Of a DNA stretch of 64,000 nucleotides, positions 48,801-61,456 are shown one piece after another (the first letter of the stretch is position 1; each line of letters opens with the position of its first letter). A program made the position numbers and the translations under genes. Under the pieces are notes generated by a model. The model was not told the origin of the DNA and ran no database searches. It was given only the letters and a program-made list of their open reading frames with translations. The stretch comes from Triops longicaudatus (Eukaryota; Arthropoda; Branchiopoda; Notostraca; Triopsidae), in contig JAGQDJ010000633.1 in the NCBI GenBank assembly GCA_022885665.1, positions 1,178,001-1,242,000 on the forward strand. Direction: 5' to 3'.

Positions 48801-50512
48801 TTTATATTAGCTTGTAACAATGAAGGAATTTGTGCAAACCTTTAAAGATAGGACATCTTTGTAACAGCCTAGAGGTATGCATGCCAGTACAAGACTTCCT
48901 GGAATCTTTCTCAATATGTCACCGTGGTAAGCCTACGCCTTTTGTAGAATTGCTTTATTGTGGAAGTCTTTAAAAATCTGTAATAAACTGCAATAGGACC
49001 ATCAGGTAATAACTCAAGGCTTAACTGCAGTAGTTGTCTTCCTCGAAATGTATTGTGCTAGCGTGATCTAAGAGTATTCCTGAGGCATGCAGCTTCTGCA
49101 GTACAAACTTCTCACGTTCTGCAGTGTGTATTTAGAACGAGAAGTGATCCTTTGCTTGTTTTTTACATAAGGAAAAACCTTGACCTAAGCTAAACCGTCT
49201 CGACGGACCATGTACTGGTGGCCGAAATACCGGGACACGGACTTGTTGGGTTCTGCAAAACTAGATTACATTTAACCCAACGCTAGAGAACTACGAAAAA
49301 ATATTTTCTTGCACAAGTCTTGCAGCTGACATTAAAAACTTTAGGCCATTTTTTTCTCTTATTTTTAAGACAGTTTCTCTGATAGTCAATCATAGTTTTG
49401 GCCTTTGTTATCACCTGAAGGCCCCCATAACGATACTGCTGTTACTGAGTGAAGCGATTCTCTTGAATTTAAGCAAATAACTACTGATTTTCCTTAATTT
49501 ACCTTAATTTTCATCTGATCATGAGAAATGATTACTGTTTTTACGTAAGGATGTAATAAAATGAAAGTATTGTAGTATGCACTATCCTGCATTTCAATTA
49601 TTAACGGACTAAAACTATCAAACTTGCAAATTGGTTCACAAAGAAATCAAGTTCAAACTGTCCCATTACGTCCATCAGAGGTCGCTTAGGATCTCTTTTA
49701 GAGCTCTGGAGTTTTTTAGGCTACTAGTAACATGTTAAAGAAATATTCCAGTTCACTTAAAGAAATGGCAATTAAGAAATATAGCGGTTTTGCCGCTCAG
49801 GTTCTGGTAAGCGTTAAGTCATCGTTGTGTTTTGTAACAGACCACGACGATAGAGATATTTAACAACTTACACAAACTGGAAAGTTTCATCCTGATTATG
49901 CACTTTGTAATCTTCCACCATGACGTACCCTGTCACGTCTGATCATATCACAACATCGTCGTGAAATTGAAAGGGATCCTGGTGAAAACTGAAAAAGCTA
50001 TTCGTTTTTTCTTTGCGTTCGTTAAAACGACACCTATTACGTCAATGCAAGGTAAAAAGATAAGCTGTGGGGTACAACAAATTCGGTATAGACTCAACTT
50101 TCTCTGAGATTGTCACTTGTACATAATTTGCTTTTCTGTGCACTGAGCTTACGCTGACTTTTGTTGGGAAACCAGCTCGGTATTACGCTAGGTTATAAAC
50201 GGCGAGGTCCAAAAGAGCTGAGACCTTGACATGGCGACTTTCGTCTCTGTTTTATCTACTTTTGGCAAAATCGGCAGAAAAAAAAACAGTATAGAAGGCA
50301 TGTACATTCTTGTGTTATAAAAATATAAAAGGCAATTGACTGTGAGGATACTCTTACTGTTCTATTGCCCAGGGCTTTCACTCGGCACAGCAACAAAGCT
50401 GTCTTGCCCACAGCTTCCGTTACATTAGGCGACGATGCTACGTCAATATATGGACTTTTGACCGAAAAATCTGGCGGCCCGTGATGCATCAGATCGTCGT
50501 ATGAGTGGGAGC
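45825..50512 (-). CDS. Dpr-like two-Ig-domain neuronal surface protein (partial)
   Basis: Dpr proteins pair with DIP proteins to specify synaptic partners. Four coding exons fit: 50512-50358, 48418-48205, 47825-47698 and 45993-45825, with phases agreeing. First Ig domain: SPNVTEAVGKTALLLCRV, then VSWIRHRDLYLLAVG, ending LQIRSVRPDDEGVYECQ. Second Ig domain: TTILGGPELHIDRGSTINL, CVVRHSPEPPAHVFWSHNEQ, then VNYDSSRGGISVLTEKGE, LLIQKARPSDSGVYVC and VNVHVLEG. The WIRHRD, GGP and NYDSxRGGISV blocks are characteristic of Dpr. Introns are 123 to 1939 nt. The signal-peptide exon(s) upstream of 50512 and the C-terminal membrane/GPI exon were not identified. Reading past 45825 without a splice ends after NERFR; a splice to an acceptor near 45776 would continue the frame. 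Confidence 0.85.
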
Positions 50513-53500
50513 CTATAAAAAGAGCATATTGTAAACATCATTAATGAAACGGTGAAAAAATCCTCGCAAAACTTTAAGATTGGGATACAAGAAAATCTTC
50601 GTTGAAGACATTTTTTGTCTCTTACATAATATGCTTGATTTTCTGTAGAACGAGCTCACGAGATTACTTCCTGTCTCTTAGTGGAATTTCCTGAAGCTCA
50701 GGCCAAGTAACTAAATATTCGTAAAAGTTCGACAGAGATACAAAATCCTTTCTCTGGACTGATATGAGCTTGGAAGTTTTCGTTGACGGCTGACTTCTAT
50801 TTGCATTTAAACGTGTCAGCTCTCTTCTTAGACCTTGATGTGTACTTAATTTACCTACTAAATGGCCCAATTGAGAGCTCAGTCACAAACAGCGTATACA
50901 GACTTGGTGCTTTATCAATCAACTATGACATAGACAAGCATACTATTTGACATTCGTCCTTGTTTTTATGATCTTTTTTACAACGCTCGTGCTTGTATCG
51001 AATATCGACAAACACGCCCTCGTATGCGCGCTCTTGCTGAATTCAGCTACGTACTCATTCACTTAGTCATCTGAGTTTCTTTGTCTTACATAGCGATCAA
51101 GAATTCAAATTGCATTTCACTTAAATGTGCGAAATTTAAACATTTACGTTTAGATATATAATATAAGTTACAGCATTTCCTTCCATAAAAGTATATTTTT
51201 GTACCCTGATCGTAAGAAACTTGTACTTTTCTTTCGCCGAATACCGATCGGAGACATGCCGCGGCAAGTTCCAGCAAGAACGTCTAGCTGTGTGTCTTCG
51301 TAGAATTCTAGGGAAAAGGAAGCATAGTTTTTAACTCACGTAACAATTCCAGGAACGCTTACAACACCTAAGAAGCATTTTATCGGAATTGGCCTAAATC
51401 TTTCGTCCTTCACGCTACGTTTTTCCGTCAAGCAGCTAGGCTCCTGTTGTCGCCTTGTTTGCATAGCATGTCACCGCTTCATACGTTTGCGGCTTTTACG
51501 GGCGACTTTGAAAGAATTTGCTACAGATCCCATGGGTGCTGTTTAGGTCTTCTGTCCAAACTTAAGCCTAGGTGTTAAATTGCTTTCGTGAATATCTCAG
51601 CAGAGTTCTATGCTAATATTGTAAACGCCATGTTTACTAATTTAAAAGTATTTCCACTTCAGCTGACCGCGAGTTGACATGAAATTTTCAAGTTATCAAA
51701 TGCAAATTTTTCTCCACTATTTTCCAAACTTAGGAAAGAATTTCTAGGGATTGCAGCAGTCATGAAGAGACACAAAAATACGACATTTTTGCCTGTTCTT
51801 GTCACAAGCTCCTACTCTATTTTCAGTGATTCCATGAAATATTGGCATAATTCGTTTTCTTTCGCACAACTGTGAAAGGAATTTAGCAACGAGAGCTAAC
51901 AAAAGTATCTAAAGATCGCAATGCACATTCTTGACAAAGCTGGGTTTGGCAATAGTATGCAGCATGCATGGGTTGGGCCGATTTTCGTCGTTCACTTTGC
52001 CAGGTTTCCATGTTGACTTTTATAGAAGGTGGCATAACATCGCTTTACTCGGATGTAGCGTGACTTACCGTAATGAGCTTGTCATAACACAAGGAGTGCG
52101 AGGCCACTTCCAGATTCATCAAAGCAGAATTCCATAAAATGGTAAAATAAATCAAATTTTACTGCATTTTGAAACTAAACCCATTCAAAAGCTGTCTGAT
52201 GCTAGAAGCCTTCTTCGCAAGACTGCATTATACATCAGGATAATAAAGGAAACTTGAACGTCTTGACGGCTTTGGTGCACCAATAAAATTAGTTTTACTT
52301 TACCCCAATAAGCTTACTTCACAAGATGTAAATATTTTAGGTGTAGCATCAAATTCCCAACTTCAAGCTGAAAAAGATTTAATGTTCTTATGTTGCTCTA
52401 TGGAAGCATGCGGGGGAAAGGAGGGGACGCCGTGGAACATTGGATCAACTGCACAGTAGCTCAATTACCTCTGAATTCGAGATGCTGCGTTTCGAGTACG
52501 GAGAAAGTTTATGTACGCAAGTTTTAAGGTGACAAAAAGATTAAAGATAGAGAATAGCGCTTGTTAGAAACGTTAAAGGGAAAAGTATGATTTTTCTCTG
52601 CGAGCAAGGAACGGAATACTGACCAATGTCCCTTTGTTCATGTATGCCCTTTGTCGGTATAGCGGTATAAAATAAAGGCGTGAAGCAAATCGGCTTCCGT
52701 TTCTTTCCCCTTTAGTTCTTGTTGCATAAAAGCCTCAGTCGTAATCCAGTGCTATTGACCGGGGCATGACGTTTCATAGTCAAAACTGTTCACGACATAT
52801 TCTTGGTTGATATAAATCTGACCTTACGCGGTTCCGAAAGGATCCGAAACGCCAAGTGCCTTTCATAATATGGCTGCTATGTTAATGCCAATTTCCTTTC
52901 CTTTGGTCTTCGCCGTATTACTTTAACGCATGAACAACTTTACTGCGATTGTGTTTTGATTTTTAACCAGAAAAAAATGGCTAGAACTTTTGCATTGCAT
53001 TTTTTTCTTCCAGTCCATAGTTACGTTATTTCCTGTGTGCTGTAACAAACGACTGTCCCTGAGATACTAAATTAAAGTGCTCACATGGGGAAGAATGACG
53101 CCGAACAAACTAGAGAAGCTGACAGTATTATTTTTGTTCTTTTCAAATCTTTCTTCAACTGTGTTATTGAATAATTTTATCTTCCCTTCAGAGAGCTTGT
53201 TGGTATATTCAGTCCAAGAAAAACATTTAGTGAAGTTGGAAGAAGTTCCAAGACAGACATTATAACATCACTAGACGTCTTGATATTTTGGCTGGGTGAA
53301 AGGAGACCCTCAAATCTGGAGACTGCCCGCCTTATGAGTCATATAAGTATTAGCTGTATGGATAGTTGGATGGCGTTATGAACCTGGCACTGGGTCCTGC
53401 GTCACAGCCGGTGATTGAGTTTCTAACGACTTGGCGCTTATTTCTTCATTTCAGATCGCGCCTTTGCGTTTCTGAAGCTACCCTTTTCGCTAACACTGTC

Positions 53501-54450
53501 GCCAAAGTCAAATATTGTCATAATACATTTTCATGCAGCTGTACATTTTAGTGAATCGTACGAGGGTTATTTTGAAGTAAACTTGCCATAGTGCTTAATT
53601 GATTTGGAGGCAACTTTTGTCAGTCCACTGCTTTCCACCCGTGCTGCTCATATAATAAACATGTTTGCTTCTTTACAGCATCATTACTCTGGCAAACCGC
53701 GAGGAAAGGTTTGTCGAACCCTTTTTCGCGCGTTTGTTACAATTGACCTGACAGCCACATGGTTTTCTCGTTTTATAATAAATCGTTCTTTTGATGTCTT
53801 CCTTCCCTTACAAAAAAAGCGACGGTTCTGACCTGCTGTAGCACTCCAGAGTATTGCCAATTTTTACCCGGTGAAATAAGACAGTATACTGCCGTATCCC
53901 TACCAGTTTCTTTAGCGCTGTTCTTTTTACCACATGCTTAGAGTACAGTAACCACCAGTAAGAATTGGCAAGCTATTGTCCGTTTTGCACGTTTTTTCTC
54001 CTTAAAGTGTAGCGTATGGTATCCGAAAGCATGCAAATCCAACAAAAAAAATTTCATTCAATAAGAAGGCAGTTTTTAAAATTGTGTAATTGTAGAATCT
54101 AGTGCTCCCTCAATTTACATTATATGTAAGAATATTTTCAATTTGCTTATAGATAATCTGTCTTGAGTTGCTATTTAATCCTGTCAGCACTTAAGCCTAA
54201 TAGGGCAGCAAACATGTAATTCCTTGAAACCATTCCAGATTATAATTTAGTTCCCATCAAATGTCATAGTCGTAAATTAACGACTGCTTTTCTTTAGAAG
54301 AGGTCAGTAGATTGCAGCATTTTTCGTACAAGTAGTGGAAAATCAACGCCAAAAAAAAACAGGGTTCTGTTTCATCAGGGAGTAATTACATTTAAGGAAT
54401 GTAGCTTCAAGGCTGTATTTACAACCTTGACGTTGCTGTGGATCATGGAA
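50513..54450. other. Non-coding interval upstream of the Dpr-like Ig exons
   Basis: No gene was recognised in these 3.9 kb. Because the first Ig exon has an acceptor and no start codon, this stretch is most likely intron of the Dpr-like gene, at least in part. Short open frames here show no domain, no start context and no consistent splicing. Confidence 0.4.
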
Positions 54451-54456
54451 ACAAGG

Positions 54457-54568
54457 TTACGTCACACGACAGCACTTGTCTAAGGAGCATCAACGCGGTT
54501 TGCTCAAAATGACGTCATTCGGAGCAGTGGATATGCTCGGACATGTTCGGCCTCTCCGAGTGACGTAA
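54457..54568. promoter_or_regulatory. Cluster of three CRE/bZIP-type sites
   Basis: Within 112 bp lie TTACGTCAC (54457-54465), the full palindromic CRE TGACGTCA (54510-54517) and GTGACGTAA (54560-54568). The last two are each next to the phrase GCTCAAAAT. Such clustering marks CREB/ATF-responsive promoters. No coding gene is adjacent; the Dpr-like gene, minus strand, begins somewhere upstream of 50.5 kb and could use it. Confidence 0.4.
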
Positions 54569-57500
54569 CGCTCAAAATATTCGAACGCTGAAGGCGATGA
54601 CGAGATAACCTTGTCTCTACCAAAGAAGCGTTTGCTCCATGCATTGTGTCGACACTTCGATCCCACTGAGGTGTTCAGCCAGTTCTCTTGCTGTTGCTTT
54701 CATTTCGTTTGTTGCTGTTCCAAATAGAACTCACAACAATCAGCTCAGAACTCGATGTGACTTAGTATAATCAGTGCTTCTACTCCATATTATCAAGGAA
54801 AGTGAAAAAGACATAAAATAAGCCAAAGTCTATGAAAAGGATGAAACCGGAATGTGATAAGTGACAAGTAAAGGACAACAAGAAGCAGTGTCTGAAAGAA
54901 CAGAGAAACCGAAGTTTATTTAACCGTATAGTAATGTTCAGTTATTATTGATGTTGTAGGTCGTTTCGTATTGTATATTCACTTGTTTTATTTGTTATAC
55001 AAGGGGTAAAATACAGTGCCTTGTCCTCCATAAAAATGAGTTGCTCATTTGTTGATTAATTTTTTGCCTAATTATCCTTGCCCTTAACAAGTGATTAGGA
55101 TAAATCTTATAAACGCTGTTTCCTAGCTTTTGAAGCCCCGGTATTATTGGATATGACACCCAAGTTAATTGCAGCTGTTAACTGTAATAATCCCGTGATA
55201 AAACCGGCAGTAAATCTTCAGTATGTTTCTTCGTAACTGGGAGTTTCTGACACGTTTCCTACCTAGTTGGATAAGCCGTACAACTGGCAGTCAATTATTG
55301 TCTCAAATAACTAGCCAATAACCGCCAATTTTCCAGACGGTAACATACAGAAGAAGGGTTGTGAACAAACGATATAGCGCCAAATTAAACGGTTAGTTTT
55401 TTGTAAGGGTTGCCAGCGAAGTCCAAGAACTCCGCGGAGACAGTTGTAGCGTTTACAAGCGCTAGTCCAGTACGAATACGAAACGCTAATCTGCATAAAA
55501 TATTGCTACAGCTGAAGGAAGGTACGTTGTTGTATAAAGAAGTGTTAACAAAGTGCATTTGCCGAAGTTGCGACGGAAGTGGTATGCATCGGAAAAAGAA
55601 AAGTTTACAGTTTATCGCCAAAATGCTTCCGAAACTTGGCCATACCGGTAAGTTTTCCAGCGAAGGAAAAGGCGTGTTTTACAGATTAAATTTCGCGATT
55701 TCTAAAGTTGACGAGGAGTCTACTGGCTGTTGCCTGCGGTAGCAGGACTGGCCGTTGTGGCACTGTGGCAAATGCCGCATGGACCGGGGCCGGAAAATGC
55801 CTTTTTGGGCCGGGTTTTCCTTAGTGCTAATAATATCAAAAGAGCTTAGTTGGGCCAGTCTCAGAATTTTCGCACGGGCCGCTGGCAAGCCAGTCCGCCC
55901 TGTGTCTGCCTAACTTGGAATTGAGTGGGGCAACTTCTAGATACTTGGCCCGAACCGTTTCCCCGGTGACATCGAAAAGGCTGGGTATAAAAGTACTTCC
56001 ACGAAGGAAGTTTAAATTAAAATTTTCGTACCGTTTTTTCTCGGAGTAGGTCAACGTCAGGAACGGAGCCATTCCAAGCGACATTTTTCTTCTATGCCTA
56101 AATTCTTGATTCTGTCGTCTGGTAATAAAGAAAGAAAAGCGGACAACGCGGAATATTTGAGGGAGGGAAACAGCACACTGAGTTTGCTTCTGGGGGGAAA
56201 GAAAACGCCCAGTTTCCGAGTCCCAACTGAGAGTGGACCATAAACTGGAGCAACGTATAAAATACACACGTCCACGTCGTCGACCCAGCACTTTTCGATA
56301 TTGTGTCTTTGGTCGTCAGCTTTATCTTCGAAGTTAGTTGCTTCGCTCGGAATCATTTTCTTTGGTCCGCGACCCAACTTGCATCCAACAGCGCTTTGTG
56401 CTTACGTTGTTGCTAAACAAGTTCTCTTTGAAATTCCAGTAAGCTTTGCCTGTTCCTTCATGGCTGTTTTGTTTGGATTGCGAATATACAGAGCAGGTGC
56501 TCACAAACTCCGATATAATGCATTTGAAGTTGAGCTCGAGAGCGACGTAGACTTGTCGGAGAAAAAGAACAAAAATCGAAAAAAGCCGATCGGAAATTGA
56601 ATTTCCGATGGGGCCATTCTTGTCGAATATATATAAAAAAAACTCTGTGCCACACAGGCGAGGGCGAAAAAGACTTCTAAATGCGTCATAAAAGATTGCA
56701 CTTGTCACTCCTTCCTCGTACCTGACTGTCATTACAAGTTATTCTGGAGTCAGCAAAAAAATAACTGCTGGCTGGCTAACTTGTTTGTCGCATATGTTCC
56801 TAGAATGAAATGCGAAAAGAGCGAACCTTAACGATTCTGGTAGTCGCTCCTGTGATTACCGAGAGCGGTAGGATCCTTCGCAAACTCCTTCGTATCTGAA
56901 AGCATTGCATGATTAGACAATGCTTGCTTTACCATTGTGTCTGTCGACAAACTTGCTCGCGCCACTCTCGTGAGATGAACATGTTCTTTTCAAATATGAA
57001 AAAGGTAACAAAAGTTCGATTCCTTTCTTATCTGAGCTTTGATATGGCTAGCAGCGGGAAAAGGACACATACTAGGATGACAATTCGTGACTTTTACAAC
57101 CTTCTTCAAAATAGCCGTTGCTTTATGCATACGTATCCACCTAATAGAATCAAAATACGTCAGAAGTTATTCGTCTTTTTGTAGCTCCTGTCACTATCCT
57201 ATTTACACAAAGAACGGAATAAAATAAATAGCTACAAACTAATTTTCCCATTAAAATCTTGAAATAAAATCCTGGACCATATATGGTGAGTTGTATTAGA
57301 TCCTTGATGGAGCTGTTTGGAAGCTTAATAGACCGTTACCTGCAATCGTTGATTTAACAAGGAGCGTAGAGCAGAAGACACTTAGACAGCGAACAGTCAT
57401 CACAATGCAATGCATTTGAACCATTTTCCCTTTCCTTGTAGGATAAATAGGATTCGACAACTTTTTGCGGTATTCCTCAGTACGGTTTCATGTATAGCTT

Positions 57501-60500
57501 TGAGGCTTGCACTTTCGACTCGCAGAAATTCATGACCAGGGTTCGTCCCGACTAAGACACTAGCTAGCTTCTAACACATTTGACCTGGCTGCGATTGCAA
57601 AGTACCAGCTGGCTAACCTTACATCGTGCTGCCTCGAAGGCTTGCGGAGGACTGGTACCGGGCGAAGTATTCTTCGCTCTCGGGGCGGAGCTATTGATCT
57701 GAATCCTGAGCAAGTCTATAGTTAGTGGGTATATAGTATAGTACATTGAAACGGTCCGACGTACTTGTAATATACGTCAACCTGCTACGCATTAGATCTG
57801 AGACATCCTTCCACCTCGGCGTCTTATTGTTACCAGTAAAAGGGATATATGTAGTCTTCAGAAAGATCCGAAGAAACCTCGTCTAATTTTGTTCACAGAG
57901 TGCAAGAGTCTTCATAAACGTCAGAGCTCTATCCATATACTTCCAACTCAATAGAACACCACTTCTGAAAAACACCTGAAACGAAGTCTTCGCGTTTGCA
58001 TTCGAGAACTGTTTCTCTATACAACTTTGCTCTTTCCATTATTGTGCTATGCAAACCAAAATGTATCTCGTTGAATAAAAAATCTCGTGTGTTGTAGGGG
58101 ATGTAATAGAGAATTTTCGTGTCTGTTTAATAAACCACCTTAAATCTGAAACAGAAATCTCATGAGCTTTGGGGAAAGTAATAGAGAATTTTGAGTCTCC
58201 TTAGTAAAGCCTCTTAGTAAACCACCATTCTACTCAAGTTTTGTACACATGTGCCCTTTGGTGCCAAAGATTATTACAAACATCCCTATCATGCAGAAAG
58301 TCGTAAGAACACGGTGGCATGCAGAAAGTCATGAGATTGCGCATTCGGAATATTCCTTTCCGCTGGAGACAAAGGTGGCTTTTAGGGAAGCGAGAATGCA
58401 TTATCCGTTAGTGTCACGATCTAGGAAGAAAGTAAATAGCTACGCTTCGCTTGGCCTAAATCGCAACGCGTTGTCAGGTCTTCATATTAGTGCTTATTAT
58501 GCTATGCTTTTATAGGTGTACCCGTGCTAACAAACTTTCCTTGTCCGCTCTGTGGCGAAAGTAATTATAACGAACTGGCGGCAAAAGGGCTTAAGTCTAA
58601 TGGCTCTACGTTTGAAGCGACAGGATTCTTCCACAGTCAAGACACCGTAAATATTATACCAACACCAAGTATGATGTCTACGAGTCGATTAGCCCGATGT
58701 TCCAAACTAACAACGTGGACGAGGACGTAGTCACTCGTTGTTATTCTATTATTGAAAAACAGTAGCAGACTTTTTATCCAGCCTCTGGTGTGGAATTCGA
58801 GGTTGGACAAACAAAAAGCGTATTAATCCAAATAAACGTTAAATAGTAACTATATGTACGAGAGAAACTACAAAGTATTTATGCGTGGACTACATTATAC
58901 AAATGATTAAAAAACATTCACTTTATTTAGCTATTTCATTAGCGTAATTTTTCAACGGGTTATTACGCTGTCCTCGACTATTGGACATTGCAGATTTTCA
59001 TCGAAACGGTAAGAAAACCAATCCGCGAAGAAAGACTTGCAGAGATTATAGTTACGTTAAGCGAGGCTGGAAAAAAAATCCAGAAAAACTACAATATTAG
59101 GGTGAAACCCAATATTATTTTAAAAAAAACGAAAGAACTCTCAGCGAAATGAAGCACCGAATGTGTAACCTATTTCCTCCGTTTAGATTTCCTCATAGTT
59201 AATAAGTAGAACATAGTAATATAGTTCCTTGCAGTTTTGAAAGAGCAAGTCATAAAATGTAATTACTCAATGAAAATAATTTTCCATGTAAACTAAAAAT
59301 CTCCCATTTTTACATTCCTAGTATTTTTAACACTATCCATTCATTTGCGCCAGCACCAGACGGTTCGTCGTAGGAAGTGGAATTGTTCGTCGCGGCTTAC
59401 AAGTTATTTTCTTTGTTTATTCATATTTTTTTTTTAATTTTTACTGATATTTAATGCCAAGGTCTCGAAATTGTATTACCTCGTTGTTTTCAAAAGAACC
59501 TTCATATTTAATGGACTTCCACTTTCCCAACAATAAGGGTTTAGGCCAATTTTATTAAGCGTACTTTAAGGGGAATTTTCCATCATCTTCTTTTGTAAGC
59601 CTAGCTGCGCAACTTAGCGCTCATGTGAAAATGTGAGCTAGAATATTGGTTTAAAGCCAACTGGCTTAAATCAGCTATTGTCTAGTAAACTGCTGTTCAA
59701 AGTTTTGCTCTTGGCATCGTGAACTTTTCATTTCTTCGTAATTTCTGTCAGCTTCTTTTCTGTCTGTTCATTTATGGCATGACAAACGACAAATTGTCAA
59801 ACAGTCTTTGGACGTGTATTACCTAAAACAAGCGATGTCTTCATGAATGTGATGTCAGAATCTCTAGGGATATATCCCTATTAGATTACTTTGGCGCTGG
59901 TCTGTAATTGGTGTCCGGAGCGAGGCAATCTTTGAGTTCTTAAGAGCGTGAAGCTGGATTTAGAACAGTGAACAATAAGACAGAGAAAAATTCAGGATAT
60001 TCGCCTAAAGCCATGCATAACCGACAAAGAAATATCGTACATTAAGACGATAAAACTACGTCTTTGATTAATTTAGCGATGTAACGAGGAGAGGAATCAA
60101 GCACTAGGTCTTCGAAAAAAAAGTTCTGTGACCCGGAAAGAGAACCGTCGTAACTACGGGAGCGATTGCAGGAAAAATCCGGAAACGAGCTTTAATTTCG
60201 TTTCGAGAAGATGTTTTGCTACACATTCGCCAGGATAGATGGCTTGTCAAGTTTGAATTATAAATCTTGTCCAGTCAAGCCTGACTATTGAGAGATAATC
60301 CCAGACACAGAACATTAACTGTGCATGGGAGTTTACACTGAAACGCCCGTCTTATGACTCCTTTCAAGTTAGTTTCCCATTTTAGCGTTTCTCTCCCAAA
60401 GTTGGCTAGAGACAAAGACATCATATAGCCCTAATTATTTTCTTTCACTAGAGCTATGCTTAGCAAACTGCTCGTAGAAGGGCTCCTTAAATATTCTGTT

Positions 60501-61350
60501 TTATAGCTCCTAGACTTCGTTGACACGTGCCATTTATTCTGATTGCACAATTAACAATTGAACCCATTCCGCGCCACACGGCTCTCTGTGGTACCCTTCA
60601 TGCAGAGGTTGTGAAGTCTTTTGCGATAGAATACCCGGCCACAAAAATGGCGTAAATATGCTCCGTGCTCACAACACGGACGCTATATTGGGGCGTCTAT
60701 TGAGCGGTTCGGTTCATCTTCCCATGACCGACTTGGGAGAAACTCAAAAGAGAATTTTTGTTTTTCCTTCCGAACTGGGCCCACGCTTTTCTTGCTGTGT
60801 GTAGACGCAAAACGCAGCTCCAGTTGAAAGTACAATTTCTCCTAGTTTCTGGCCGTATTCTTGTTAGTTTTGGTCTTTAGTCTACAATTGATTTTACTGT
60901 AAGATAGAAGGAGAAATGGCCGTTTTTACTGTCACCTCACCGTGCTAAAATCGTGACGGGCTAACGGGTGTTCGCGTCGGACTGCGTTCCCCTTTTCAAT
61001 CGCTTTTCTGCCTCCTTGTGATTTTCTCTTCCTTCTTTATGAGCACTGGAGAAAACTGGGGGCTTTGAAACAAAAACGCTCAGCTCTGAACAACGACAAC
61101 GGGGCGACACAGACGCTCCTTCAATCGAAGTAAGTATCAAGAACCCTTTGCCGTCATTGACAGCCTTTTTTCTACGTGGTGAAGTTTTAGGGTGGCTCTT
61201 TTAGAGGCTGCTTGTAGAATCCGACGACAGAATGGGTATCTGTGGACAAGCGGACGTGAGCGGAACGTTGTCTTCGATCATGCGATCTCGAAAACAAAGT
61301 TTATTAGAGCGGTACCGAGACACGTGCGAATTCGACTTTGCTGACTTGCA
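54569..61350. other. Long gene-free interval
   Basis: No supportable coding gene in 6.8 kb. Two longer open frames (55410-55742 + and 55836-56291 -) begin without ATG and show no domain, so I do not call them. An imperfect tandem duplication lies at about 58097-58222. A/T-rich runs are common. The region may hold first exons or enhancers of the flanking genes, or a non-coding RNA. Confidence 0.35.
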
Positions 61351-61360
61351 TATAAAAAGA
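61351..61360 (+). promoter_or_regulatory. TATA box of the small secreted peptide gene
   Basis: TATAAAAAGA, 97-106 bp upstream of the ATG at 61457. Transcription would begin about 30 bp after it, giving a leader of roughly 75 nt. Confidence 0.6.
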
Positions 61361-61456
61361 CCCGGCACTTTATCTGCTATGCTCACTTGACATAGCGGAC
61401 CAGACCGAAACTAAACTCAAAGCTTCCAGAGTGTCTCAAACCAAAAGTTATTCAAC

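Noticed and set aside
55410..55742. 110-codon + strand open frame
   Set aside because: Opens with TTG, has no ATG context, domain or splice partners; likely chance in a less A/T-rich patch.
55836..56377. Overlapping minus-strand open frames of 106-151 codons
   Set aside because: The longer one begins at a non-ATG codon, there is no similarity to any family, and overlapping frames are open at the same place, which points to composition rather than coding.
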